Assembly (NCBI GenBank): GCA_030665585.1
Contig: DAOUZN010000005.1
Span: forward strand, 1-32,959
DNA: 32,959 nt
DNA from: Deltaproteobacteria bacterium
Lineage (GTDB): Bacteria > Desulfobacterota > Desulfobacteria > Desulfobacterales > C00003060
Reading direction: 5' to 3'
Shown here: positions 24,325-32,482 of the stretch, piece after piece
Numbering within the stretch: the first letter of the stretch is position 1
Layout: each line of letters opens with the position of its first letter
Notes under the pieces: model-generated
What the model was told of the DNA's origin: nothing
What the model saw: the letters and a program-made list of their open reading frames with translations, nothing else
The model's database searches: none
Position numbers and translations under genes: made by a program

Positions 24325-24338
24325 TTTGCATGAACTAA
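24146..24338 (+). pseudogene. Relic of a four-helix-bundle (23S rRNA intervening-sequence type) protein
   Basis: From 24150 the frame reads KDYKELRYWQRSYQVCLEIY, then RITRRVPNEGHGLRSQTRRC. This is the first two helices of the S23/IVP four-helix-bundle family, whose members typically read K-[ED]-L-x-V-W-Q-x-[AS]-x-x-L and [FY]P-x-E-[ER]-x-[GY]-L-x-S-Q-x-[RK]-R. The ATG at 24146 is one base out of frame: an extra G after ATGCAA explains it (ATG CAA G GAT TAT). After RRC the family sequence (usually AVSIPSNIAEG) is missing, and the frame runs through the right repeat to TAA 24336. So it is frameshifted at the start and deleted after about 43 residues. Confidence 0.75.
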
Positions 24339-24419
24339 TCGGGAGAAGAACCTTAAGAAAAGACGATATGAACGAAAACAAAGAATTTTGAGCTCTTATG
24401 ATGTAACAAACGACTCCAG

Positions 24420-25721
24420 ATGATGACACCCGTTGACGTGGAAGACACAGATATCTTGTTCACCGAATTTGACCTGTCCCAAGAGGTCTTAAAGGGCATC
24501 GATACGGCAGGGTTTAAGCGGTGCACGCCCATCCAGGCTCAGGCCCTGCCTCTGACGCTCAAAGGCGGTGATATTGCCGCCCAAGCCCAGACCGGCACGG
24601 GCAAGACAGCCACCTTTCTGATCACGATCTTGGATAGCCTTATCAGGGAACCCGGAGCCAGAGATCCTAGGCCGCGCGCGCTGATCATCGCCCCAACTCG
24701 CGAGCTTACGGTTCAAATCTGCGATGAGGCCAGACTTCTCGGAAGCCATACGGCATTCAAGGTGCTTCCGGTCTTTGGCGGTATTGACTATATCAAGCAA
24801 CAAAACGCCCTGCGCAGCGGTGCCGACATCGTGGTCGCCACACCTGGTCGTTTGATTGACTACATGAAGCAAAAGATCTTCCGGCCCCAGAACGTGCGTA
24901 TCCTGGTCATCGATGAAGCGGACCGGCTATTTGACATGGGCTTTTTAAGAGACCTCCGCTACATTCTGAGACGCTTGCCTCGTTATGGCAAACGCCAATC
25001 CATGCTCTTTTCCGCTACCCTCGCACATGCCGTGATGGAGCTGGCCTATGAGTACATGAACAACCCGCAAGAACTCTTTGCAGATCGCCAAATCACCGTG
25101 GAAGAGATCGACCACGTCCTGTACCATGTGGGCAATAACGTGAAATTCAACCTTCTTCTGGGCCTTCTAAAGCGCGAGACATGGCACCGCATCCTGATTT
25201 TTGCCAATACGCGAACCGGTGTGGAGGCGATTGCCCACAAGCTCAGAGGAAACGGCTTTGCGGCTGTCGGCACCACCGGCACGGTGGATCAGAAGAAGCG
25301 CCTAAGAATCATGCAACAGTTTAAAGCGGGACAGATCAAGATCTTGGTGGCTACCGATGTCGCCTCCCGGGGCATCCACGTTGAAGATATCGATATCGTG
25401 ATCAATTACGATATCCCACAGGATCCTGAAGACTATGTCCACAGGATCGGACGCACCGGTAGGGCCGGCAAGGCCGGTAGGGCCATTACGCTCGCCTGTG
25501 AAAAATACGTCTACTATCTGGAAGCGGTAGAAGAACTGGTCGGCAAAAAGATAGACGTCAAATGGGCTGAGGATGATTGGTACGAAGAAAACCTTGCCAA
25601 GCGGCCCCCGCGAAGACATAAGCGGCCGGTATCAGGTCGCCCCCGGCCGTGGTCTCCCTCCAAGAGGAGACAACCACGGACAAAGAAAAAACGGCCAGAG
25701 CCAAGACGTTCAAAGGCTTAG
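24420..25721 (+). CDS. rhlB: DEAD-box RNA helicase, RhlB-like
   Basis: The 433-residue ATP-dependent RNA helicase has FTEFDLSQEVLKGI and Q-motif CTPIQAQALPLTL, motif I AQTGTGKTATF, APTRELTVQI, VIDEADRLFDMGF (DEAD), FSATL, RILIFANTRTG, LVATDVASRGIHV and HRIGRTGRAG. It resembles E. coli RhlB closely in the Q-motif and around LRIMQQFKAGQ. The C-terminal 40 residues are a very basic tail (KRPPRRHKRP... KKKRPEPRRSK), probably RNA-binding. No ribosome site is clear before ATG 24420. The 3' end overlaps the convergent ATP-grasp gene by 12 bp. Confidence 0.93.
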   Translation: MMTPVDVEDTDILFTEFDLSQEVLKGIDTAGFKRCTPIQAQALPLTLKGGDIAAQAQTGTGKTATFLITILDSLIREPGARDPRPRALIIAPTRELTVQICDEARLLGSHTAFKVLPVFGGIDYIKQQNALRSGADIVVATPGRLIDYMKQKIFRPQNVRILVIDEADRLFDMGFLRDLRYILRRLPRYGKRQSMLFSATLAHAVMELAYEYMNNPQELFADRQITVEEIDHVLYHVGNNVKFNLLLGLLKRETWHRILIFANTRTGVEAIAHKLRGNGFAAVGTTGTVDQKKRLRIMQQFKAGQIKILVATDVASRGIHVEDIDIVINYDIPQDPEDYVHRIGRTGRAGKAGRAITLACEKYVYYLEAVEELVGKKIDVKWAEDDWYEENLAKRPPRRHKRPVSGRPRPWSPSKRRQPRTKKKRPEPRRSKA

Positions 25722-26543
25722 CCCGATGCCCTTGAGCCAAAGCCCCACCGCCTTGTCCACCAATGTGTAATACTTCATCGATCCGCCCAATCCCCGTCTC
25801 CCAAAAAAGTAGTTGATCTCAAGGAAGAGAGGCGGAGTCCCCTTGTCATCATCTGGAAAGAGGAGATCAAACCCCGCAAGATCTATTCCTGTTGTCGCAC
25901 AAAAATCGTTAACGGCGGCCCTGCCTGCCTCCTGAAGCGCCGGGTCTGACCCATGATCGATAACGGCTCCGGCCTTGACACTGGTCAGAAATGACGATCC
26001 ATCTGGTTGCCGGCGCCAGTAGCTGAACAACTGAGCCCCGATGACGACAACACGCAGGCTCCGCCCATGGCAAGGCACATATGCCTGCAGCAAAAAACCC
26101 TTTTGGCCGCTTTGTTCTGCCACGTGTGCCCTCTGTAAAGCCTGTTCCAAGGCTTCGGCTGTTTCCAGCAAAACAACCCCATCTCCTTCCCCACCCCAGT
26201 CAAACTTGAAAACACAAGGAAAACCCCAGGGGTCCTGCTGGCGCTGCTGCTCGCGGTAGGAAGATACCCGGCCGAAAGGATAGGTCCGCGGAAAAGGGAC
26301 ACCCAATTTTTCAAACAGCTGGGCCTGGCCAAGCTTTCCCGGAAAATCAAAACGGGTGTCATAATTGGGAAAGACATGGGGGCAATGCTGGCGGCACATC
26401 CTGTAAAGGGTTTCAGTGCACCCCTGAGACAGGATCACGGCCCTGGCCTGACAAATGGCAGCTCGATCCTGGTCATTGGGGAGTCGACCCGCACACAGGA
26501 TGTTCTGGTGGCCCACGATGTTCGGATGAAAGGACAGGATCAT
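25710..26543 (-). CDS. Uncharacterised RimK-like ATP-grasp protein
   Basis: From ATG 26543 the protein has 277 residues (the longer track ORF would run into era). Middle and C-terminal parts show an ATP-grasp fold: FPCVFKFDWGGEGDGVVLLE (ATP-binding Lys and Gly loop), LLQAYVPCHGRSLRVVVIG, and the metal-binding end GFDLLFPDDDKGTPPLFLEINYFFGRRG (Asp, Glu, Asn). ATP-grasp ligases couple a carboxylate to an amine or thiol. The substrate cannot be read; N-terminal cysteines lie in ILCAGRL and TLYRMCRQHC. It starts 1 bp after the era stop, so it is probably translationally coupled to era. Confidence 0.78.
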   Translation of the reverse strand: MILSFHPNIVGHQNILCAGRLPNDQDRAAICQARAVILSQGCTETLYRMCRQHCPHVFPNYDTRFDFPGKLGQAQLFEKLGVPFPRTYPFGRVSSYREQQRQQDPWGFPCVFKFDWGGEGDGVVLLETAEALEQALQRAHVAEQSGQKGFLLQAYVPCHGRSLRVVVIGAQLFSYWRRQPDGSSFLTSVKAGAVIDHGSDPALQEAGRAAVNDFCATTGIDLAGFDLLFPDDDKGTPPLFLEINYFFGRRGLGGSMKYYTLVDKAVGLWLKGIGLSL

Positions 26544-26544
26544 A

Positions 26545-27441
26545 TCAGTATCCAAATTTCTTAATGGCGCCGGCATCTCGCGTCCAGTTTTTTTGCACGC
26601 GGACCCATAGCGTCAAAAAGACCTTGCATCCGACCATGTGCTCGATTTCCTCTCTGGCCTGCTCCCCGATGCGTTTCAGCTTGTTCCCTCCCCTGCCAAT
26701 GATGATGGGCTTTTGAGACTCCCGTTCCACATGGATGGTGGCCTGGATGTCAATGAGATCTTTGCCGGGACGCTCTTTGAAAGATTCCACCGTAACCGCC
26801 ACAGCATAGGGAATCTCCTCGCCCGTAAGGCGAAATACCTTTTCCCGAATCATCTCTGCTGCGATGAAACGTTCGGGCATATCCGTGACACTGTCTTCGG
26901 GATAATATCTTGGCCCCTCGGGTAGGGCGGCCACCATCTCTGTCACCAATTCGTCCACCTGGAGCCGTTCCAGGGCCGAGATAGGGACGATCGCCTTGAA
27001 GGGATAGCTTTCACGCCATTGATCGATGAGGGGAAGGAGTTTCTTCTTCTTCACGAGGTCCACCTTATTGATGGCCAGAATCACCGGCTGTCTTTTCTTT
27101 TTCAATGCCTTGAGGATGATTTGATCCGCACGACTGGTCGGCAGCGCTGCATCTGTCATGAACACCACCAGGTCCACTTCCCTCAACACCTTCAGGGCCA
27201 CCTCCACGATGCGCACATTCAAAGGCCCTTTGGCCCGATGAATACCAGGGGTGTCCAGAAAAATCAGCTGGGCCCCGGGCAGATGGGCGACGCCCAGAAT
27301 GCGGTTGCGGGTAGTCTGTGGTTTCCCCGAGGTGATGGCAATCTTTTGCCCGAGCAGCTCGTTCAACAGGGTGGATTTTCCCACATTGGGCGCCCCCACA
27401 ATGGCAACAAATCCAGACTTAAAAGGGCTCATCGGCATCAT
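26545..27441 (-). CDS. era: Ribosome-assembly GTPase Era
   Basis: The 298-residue protein has a G domain with GAPNVGKSTLLNELLGQKIAITSGKPQTTRNRI, FLDTPGIH and LAINKVDLV, followed by the KH domain with IIIGRGGNKLKRIGEQAREEIE and VFLTLWVRVQKNW. Era binds the 3' end of 16S rRNA during 30S maturation. Several ATGs lie at the start; the one at 27432 has an AGGATG before it and may be the true start. Confidence 0.96.
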   Translation of the reverse strand: MMPMSPFKSGFVAIVGAPNVGKSTLLNELLGQKIAITSGKPQTTRNRILGVAHLPGAQLIFLDTPGIHRAKGPLNVRIVEVALKVLREVDLVVFMTDAALPTSRADQIILKALKKKRQPVILAINKVDLVKKKKLLPLIDQWRESYPFKAIVPISALERLQVDELVTEMVAALPEGPRYYPEDSVTDMPERFIAAEMIREKVFRLTGEEIPYAVAVTVESFKERPGKDLIDIQATIHVERESQKPIIIGRGGNKLKRIGEQAREEIEHMVGCKVFLTLWVRVQKNWTRDAGAIKKFGY

Positions 27442-27714
27442 CCTATTTTATCCCATGCTCATCCATAAAACGCCGCCAAGCCGGCCTGTCGCCGATCATC
27501 GTCAGTCGTTGGTACCTGCTCCATTCCTTCTTCAACGCACCCTGTTGATGATATTAGCACAATCCGCAAAGATTAAGAAACCAGCTGTTATCATACGCGG
27601 GTTTTCAAAAAAAATGTGCACCCGACCCATCTCATTCGAGCCAAGATCGTATTGAAAACCCCACTTATGGCCTTGGTCTTGCATCTCTGGGCTTTTCATG
27701 CCAGGATAAATTTT

Positions 27715-28680
27715 ATGACTGTAGCCTTTATGAGACGTCTTTTTTTGCCCACAGGTCTTGGGATCTTCTGGGCTTGTGTATTGCTGCTGGGAAGCGGATG
27801 TGGGCCGCTGCGTCGCGCTGCCATCCGCGATGTGGTCGGCGTGTTCTCGGATCCCTCGGGATCAAGTGTATTCGCCCAGGACGATGATCCTGAATTGATA
27901 CGCGAAGCCTTACCCTTTGCCCTTAAGACCTATGAGGCATTGCTCGCCGCCAACCCGAAGGATCGCGATCTGTATCTGACCACGGCGGATGCCTTTGTAA
28001 AGTATGCCAATGCGTTTGTCCACGCAGAGGCAGATAGGTTAAAAGAACTGGATTTCTCCCGTGCACAGCATCTTCGACAGCGAGCAACCAAGCTATATCT
28101 GCGAGGACGAGGTTATGCCCTGGCCGGGCTGACCCTTGATTACCCTGACTTTGAAAAGACACTGCGCCAAGATACTCAACAGATGCTCCAGGCCTTACCA
28201 ACAAAAGATGTAGCCCTGCTCTTTGCGGCGGCTGCGGGCTGGGCAGGGGCCATTTCCACGAATGTCAGCAACATGTCCCTGGTCGCGGAACTTCCTATGG
28301 TGGAGGCCATGATGCGCCGGGCACTGGAGCTCGACGAGGATTTTGACCGCGGGGCGATTCATGAGTTTTTTGTCATCTACGAAGGGAGCCGGTCCGAGGC
28401 CATGGGTGGAAGCGCGCAGCGCGCCCTGGAGCACTTCGATCGCGTCGTTACCCTCACCCAGGGCGAAAAGGCCTCGCCATACGTCGCCCTGGCGTCATCT
28501 GTGGCAGTGCGCAAACAAGATTACAAAATGTTTAAAGAGCTCCTCAACAAGGCCCTTGCCATTGATCCGGACGCAGTGCCTGAATGGCGGCTTGCCAACA
28601 CCTTGGCCCAGGAGAAAGCACGGTGGTTACTGGATCACAGCTCAGAACTTTTTCTGGATTACGAGGAGGCACAACCGTGA
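27715..28680 (+). CDS. TatT-type TRAP-associated lipoprotein
   Basis: From ATG 27715 (AGGA eight bases upstream) the protein has 321 residues. An N-terminal signal peptide ends in a lipobox LLGSGC near residue 30. The rest is nearly all helical, with TPR-like units (ALPFALKTYEALLAANPKDRDLYLTTADAFVKYANAFV; RALELDEDFDRGAIHEFFVIYE; ALAIDP), as in the TatT (PF16811) family first described in Treponema pallidum. TatT trimers associate with the TRAP binding protein. The stop overlaps the dctP start by 4 bp. The track start 27616 is not supported. Confidence 0.88.
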   Translation: MTVAFMRRLFLPTGLGIFWACVLLLGSGCGPLRRAAIRDVVGVFSDPSGSSVFAQDDDPELIREALPFALKTYEALLAANPKDRDLYLTTADAFVKYANAFVHAEADRLKELDFSRAQHLRQRATKLYLRGRGYALAGLTLDYPDFEKTLRQDTQQMLQALPTKDVALLFAAAAGWAGAISTNVSNMSLVAELPMVEAMMRRALELDEDFDRGAIHEFFVIYEGSRSEAMGGSAQRALEHFDRVVTLTQGEKASPYVALASSVAVRKQDYKMFKELLNKALAIDPDAVPEWRLANTLAQEKARWLLDHSSELFLDYEEAQP

Positions 28681-29723
28681 AAAGAGTGATCCCTTGGGTA
28701 TGCGTTTATTTGCTCACGCTCCAAGTAACCCCAGCGTTTTCACAAGTGATCAAGCTCGGCACTGTCGCGCCTGAAGGCTCTCCCTGGCATGAAACCCTGT
28801 TGGAAGTAGCCCAAAAGTGGAAAGAGTTGAGCGGTGGCAGGGTGACGCTGAGGATCTATGCAGGCGGTGTGGCCGGGGACGAAAAGGATATGTTACGTAA
28901 GATGCGCATCGGGCAATTGCATGCAACGGCCCTTACGACTATCACCCTGGTCGATATTGTTCCAGACATCGAGGCTATCTCATTTCCCATGTCGGTCCGG
29001 ACGGACGGGGAATTCGATTACATTATAGAAAAGCTGGGCCCCGAATTTGAAGCCCGCTTGGCCAAGAAGGGGTTTAAGGTCCTTACCTGGAGCTCTGCGG
29101 GTTGGGCCCACTTTTTCACCAACAAACCGGTCATCACACCCGACGACATGAGAAAGCGGAAACTCTTCTTGTGGGGCTCGGATACGACCTATCTGGAACT
29201 GGTGAAGGCCTCTGGATTCAATCCTGTCCCTCTTGCCATCACCGACTTGCTGCCATCGCTGCAAACCGGTCTTGTGGACGCGTTTGCCGCACCGCCAGCC
29301 GCGGCATTGTCTTTTCAGTGGTTTGCATTGGCACCCCATATGACGGACCTTCGCTGGCAGCCCCTCCCTGGAACAACGGTCGTCTCCATAAGACAATGGA
29401 ATCGGATCCCTGCTGATCTGCGGCCGAAACTTGAAGGGGCGGCCCGCCAGGCTGGAGCCCGGCTGCAGAAGCGGGTTCGCAAATTGGAACAAGAGGCCGT
29501 CGCGGTCATGAAGAACCACGGGCTTACGGTTCACGCCGTCCCAAAGGAGGCCGAGGAAGAATGGAGCACCCTTGTTCGGGAAAAGGGATGCCCCGTCTTC
29601 GTGGGCCCACGTTTTTCTGAGGAGATGTACAATACTGTTCGCACCTTACTGGATGAATACCGCGGATCCAAGGCCTTCAGACCGCAACCGGAAGCTAATT
29701 CTCGCCTGAGATGTCCTGAATAG
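28677..29723 (+). CDS. dctP: TRAP transporter solute-binding protein (DctP/TatP type)
   Basis: The start is a GTG at 28677 (GAGGAGG seven bases upstream), overlapping the tatT stop; the track start 28584 is inside tatT. The signal peptide is about 1-22 (cleavage after AFS). The DctP fold follows: IKLGTVAPEGSPWHETLLEVAQKWKELSGGRVTLRIYAGG, GDEKDMLRKMRIGQLHA, and LPSLQTGLVDAFAAPPAAAL. The segment that usually reads lkGlKiR, whose Arg holds the substrate carboxylate, reads MRKRKLFLWGS, so the Arg is absent. Ligands without a carboxylate, perhaps hydrophobic, are possible; TatT-linked TRAPs have been suggested to carry such ligands. Confidence 0.93.
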   Translation: MKRVIPWVCVYLLTLQVTPAFSQVIKLGTVAPEGSPWHETLLEVAQKWKELSGGRVTLRIYAGGVAGDEKDMLRKMRIGQLHATALTTITLVDIVPDIEAISFPMSVRTDGEFDYIIEKLGPEFEARLAKKGFKVLTWSSAGWAHFFTNKPVITPDDMRKRKLFLWGSDTTYLELVKASGFNPVPLAITDLLPSLQTGLVDAFAAPPAAALSFQWFALAPHMTDLRWQPLPGTTVVSIRQWNRIPADLRPKLEGAARQAGARLQKRVRKLEQEAVAVMKNHGLTVHAVPKEAEEEWSTLVREKGCPVFVGPRFSEEMYNTVRTLLDEYRGSKAFRPQPEANSRLRCPE

Positions 29724-29749
29724 AAATGCTGAGGAAACCCTAAGACGTG

Positions 29750-31675
29750 ATGAAGCCTGATCCAGGCGCCGCCATGGCGTCCGCCGGCATCTTAGGCCGC
29801 CTGGCTGTGTGGGTAGGCCGGAGTGAGGACGCTGTGCTGGCTGTGGCGCTGGTCCTCATGGCGTTGATCCCCGTCATCGAATTGGTCGGGCGTTCCTGGT
29901 TCAATATCGGTATCCCAGGTGCAACCGATTATCTCCAGCACCTCACGCTGTGGATCGGGTTTCTCGGCGCCATGCTCGCCACACGGGAAGGCAGACACCT
30001 AAAAATCGGCGCAGCGACCGACCGGCTTCCGCCCCAAATCAGCCATGTCGTTGATTGTCTGGTGGCCTTCATATCGGCTGCTGTTTGTGCCGGCTTGTTT
30101 GGCGCCAGCCTGCAGCTGGTTGTAGCGGAAGCGCCCGGATTGCCCCCCTGGACAGCGAACATTATACCTGACTTCGCGGAGCGTTGGCTCGAGCCCTTTG
30201 GTCTCTTTGAAAGCGGCGGATTGACAAAGGTCGCAGGGTGGATTCCAATCTGGGTCGCTGAAGCCATCATGCCCTTTGGCTTCGCGGTCATGGCTATTCG
30301 TTTCATTCTCCATGCATCGACACGCGGTTGGGTGAGAGGGCTGGTTGGTCTCAGTCTCCCGGCAATGATTTTGCTGCCAATCCTTGGCCCTGATTCGGCT
30401 TCACAACTGGTTCTGCCAGGGCTCATACTACTGGTCGTGGCAGCGATCCTGGGGTCGCCTATCTTCATCTTGCTGGGTGGCGCGGCGCTTCTGCTCTTCT
30501 GGGGCGATGGCGTAACGGTAGCCGCCATCCCTGTCGAGACGTACCGTATCGTGGCATCACCCATCTTTCCCACCATACCTCTCTTTACGCTCGCCGGATT
30601 CATTCTTTCCGAAGGGCGCGCCAGTGAACGCCTGGTTCGGGTTTTTCGTGCGCTCTTTGGATGGATTCCTGGCGGATTGGCAGTCGCCGCAGCGCTGCTA
30701 TGTGCCTTCTTTACAACATTCACGGGGGCATCTGGCGTCACCATTCTTGCCTTGGGCGGGCTCCTGTTGCCAGTGCTCTTGAAGGGCGGTTTCAAAGAGA
30801 GTTTCTCCATAGGATTGCTGACCTCAACCGGTAGCCTGGGTTTGCTGCTCCCCCCGAGCCTCGTCGTGATTCTGTATGGTGTGATCGCCCGCGTGCCGAT
30901 TATTGACATGTTTAAAGCCGGACTCCTGCCAGGAGTTTTGCTCATTGCGCCTATCTGTCTGTTTTGCGTGTGGCAGGGGTTTAAGACGAGTGCCGGTAGG
31001 ATACCTTTTGGCCTTCGGGAAGCCGCTGCTGCTATTTGGATCGCCAAATGGGAAGTCATTATGCCGATTCTTGTGTTGGTGTTTATCTTCGGGGGATTCT
31101 GCACCCTGGTAGAAGCGTCAGCCCTTCTGGTGGTCTATGCGTTGATCGTCGAAGCCGTCATCTACCGCGATCTGAGTTTGCAACAACTCGTAACTATGTT
31201 CGTCAAATGTGGTGCTCTAGTTGGAGGCGTGCTTATTATTCTCGGTGTGGCCATGGGTTTGACGAGTTACCTGGTCGACGCCCAGGTTCCCATGCACGCG
31301 GCCGCCTGGGGAACCAAGCACCTTCACAGCAAGTGGGTATTCCTCTTGGCCTTGAACGGGGGGCTGATCGTGGTGGGATGTTTGATGGACATCTATTCCG
31401 CGCTGATCGTGGTCGTACCTCTGATACTGCCCATGGCCGAGTCATTCGGCGTCCATCCCGCCCATCTGGGTATCATCTTCCTGGCCAATCTGCAGTTGGG
31501 CTATCTCACACCGCCAGTGGGAATGAATCTGTTCCTCGCCTCCTTTCGATTTGAAAAGCCCTTGACCAGTGTGTCCCGGAATGCCATTCCTTTTCTCTTG
31601 ATGATGGCTGTCGTGGTGTTGCTTATCACCTATATTCCCTGGCTGAGCATCGGCGTGCTGGAACTGTTGAAGTAG
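29750..31675 (+). CDS. dctQM: Fused TRAP transporter permease (DctQ-DctM)
   Basis: The protein of about 641 residues (ATG 29750; a GTG at 29747 directly precedes it) has an N-terminal DctQ-like part (residues 1-190; four or more helices, VIELVGRSWFNIGIPGATDYLQHL and ATREGRHLKIG) and a DctM part with about 11-12 membrane helices (IPLFTLAGFILSEGRASERLVR, FFTTFTGASGVTILALGGLLLP, LLTSTGSLGLLLPPSLVVILYGV, HLGIIFLANLQLGYLTPPVGMNLF). It forms the Na+-driven membrane unit for the DctP/TatT importer. The fusion replaces two usual genes. Confidence 0.93.
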   Translation: MKPDPGAAMASAGILGRLAVWVGRSEDAVLAVALVLMALIPVIELVGRSWFNIGIPGATDYLQHLTLWIGFLGAMLATREGRHLKIGAATDRLPPQISHVVDCLVAFISAAVCAGLFGASLQLVVAEAPGLPPWTANIIPDFAERWLEPFGLFESGGLTKVAGWIPIWVAEAIMPFGFAVMAIRFILHASTRGWVRGLVGLSLPAMILLPILGPDSASQLVLPGLILLVVAAILGSPIFILLGGAALLLFWGDGVTVAAIPVETYRIVASPIFPTIPLFTLAGFILSEGRASERLVRVFRALFGWIPGGLAVAAALLCAFFTTFTGASGVTILALGGLLLPVLLKGGFKESFSIGLLTSTGSLGLLLPPSLVVILYGVIARVPIIDMFKAGLLPGVLLIAPICLFCVWQGFKTSAGRIPFGLREAAAAIWIAKWEVIMPILVLVFIFGGFCTLVEASALLVVYALIVEAVIYRDLSLQQLVTMFVKCGALVGGVLIILGVAMGLTSYLVDAQVPMHAAAWGTKHLHSKWVFLLALNGGLIVVGCLMDIYSALIVVVPLILPMAESFGVHPAHLGIIFLANLQLGYLTPPVGMNLFLASFRFEKPLTSVSRNAIPFLLMMAVVVLLITYIPWLSIGVLELLK

Positions 31676-31753
31676 GGCGCATCCACAACAGACCATCATC
31701 GGATCTTCTCCCAAAAAACCGGTCCCCAAGACCTTTCAATTCCCCTCTCAATG

Positions 31754-31861
31754 CCAGGTGTGTAAAAACGTTACAGTAAATCAGCCCAAAAACTCGCCAG
31801 GTTGTAACCCTTTGTTACAGTGAGCCCCTCCATGTTGGCCAAGTGGTAAGAGTTTACACAC
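31754..31861. repeat. Paired direct repeats and an inverted end repeat after dctQM
   Basis: CCAGGTGTGTAAAAACGTTACAGT (31754-31777) recurs imperfectly as CCAGGTTGTAACCCTTTGTTACAGT (31797-31821). The first also has an inverted partner: GTGTGTAAA (31758-31766) and TTTACACAC (31853-31861). The arrangement suggests the end of a small mobile element or a regulator site; no transposase is seen. Confidence 0.5.
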
Positions 31862-32134
31862 AAGAGTCCCCCAAAAAGCCTTAAAACCTTGACTTTCCAT
31901 GCCTTTGGTACTAGGAACTATCCAAGTAAACCCTTCCACCTTTCACTTTCGGAGGCAGTGCCCATGAAGACCAACCTCAAATGGAGCCTACCTGGCTCCT
32001 GACAGAGCATTGACGGCCCTGTTGGGAGCCTGAATTCTTATCTCTCGCAGAATGCACGGAGGCTCAGAGCTGTTGAGCCCATTTCCAGAGAGGGGACCGC
32101 TTAACCTGCGATCCTGCAGCTGCAGGAGATTCCT
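31862..32134. other. Non-coding or decayed stretch with one hairpin
   Basis: No gene is recognised. GGAGCC-TACCT-GGCTCC (31983-31999) is a perfect 6-bp hairpin inside a 13-codon ORF beginning ATGAAGACC after GGAGG; nothing supports its expression. Confidence 0.4.
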
Positions 32135-32251
32135 ATGGAGATAAGTGAGCTCTCATCCGCTGCCATCCATGTGTATAAGGAACTCGGTCCGGGGTCATAG
32201 CTTGAACTGGTCAGAGAATGCGACCAGTCTTCTATGAACGATAGGGAATGA
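32135..32251 (+). pseudogene. Relic of a GxxExxY-family gene
   Basis: The frame from ATG 32135 reads MEISELSSAAIHVYKELGPG and then hits TAG, followed by LELVREC. The segment AAIHVYKELGPG is the hallmark start of GxxExxY proteins (usually [AG]xxVHxxLGPGLLExxYExxL). The family motif beyond is lost. Only about 25 of about 125 residues are recognisable. Confidence 0.6.
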
Positions 32252-32274
32252 CACAACGCACTTTCGGAGACCGA

Positions 32275-32418
32275 GAATCGTTGGCTCCGGTTGAGCGAAT
32301 CGAGAAGGGGATTTTGCTTATCCTTGGCCAGAAGGTCATGCAAGATCGTAGTAAAAGACGGGGGGAAGGGCTTCTTTCTTTACAGATTGCAGTCAATTAT
32401 TCGGGCCTAAGACAATAG
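32275..32418 (+). pseudogene. Relic of an ORF6N-domain gene
   Basis: The frame reads LAPVERIEKGILLILGQKVMQDR and continues to a TAG at 32416. It matches the conserved start of ORF6N-domain proteins (VERIExxILLIRGQKVMLDRDLAxLYGV), which are phage-type or anti-repressor-like DNA-binding proteins. After DR the similarity fades (SKRRGEGLLSLQIAVNYSG may be a shifted remnant), and no start or full domain remains. Confidence 0.6.
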
Positions 32419-32482
32419 GCCTTTCAGGGAAATGTGAAGAATGAAGACCTGACCCTACTGGCTATGCACAAGATTTGAAAAG

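Noticed and set aside
29929-31104. 391-residue ORF on the minus strand inside dctQM
   Set aside because: It is rich in Arg, Pro and Ser, has no motif and is the antisense shadow of the membrane-helix gene.
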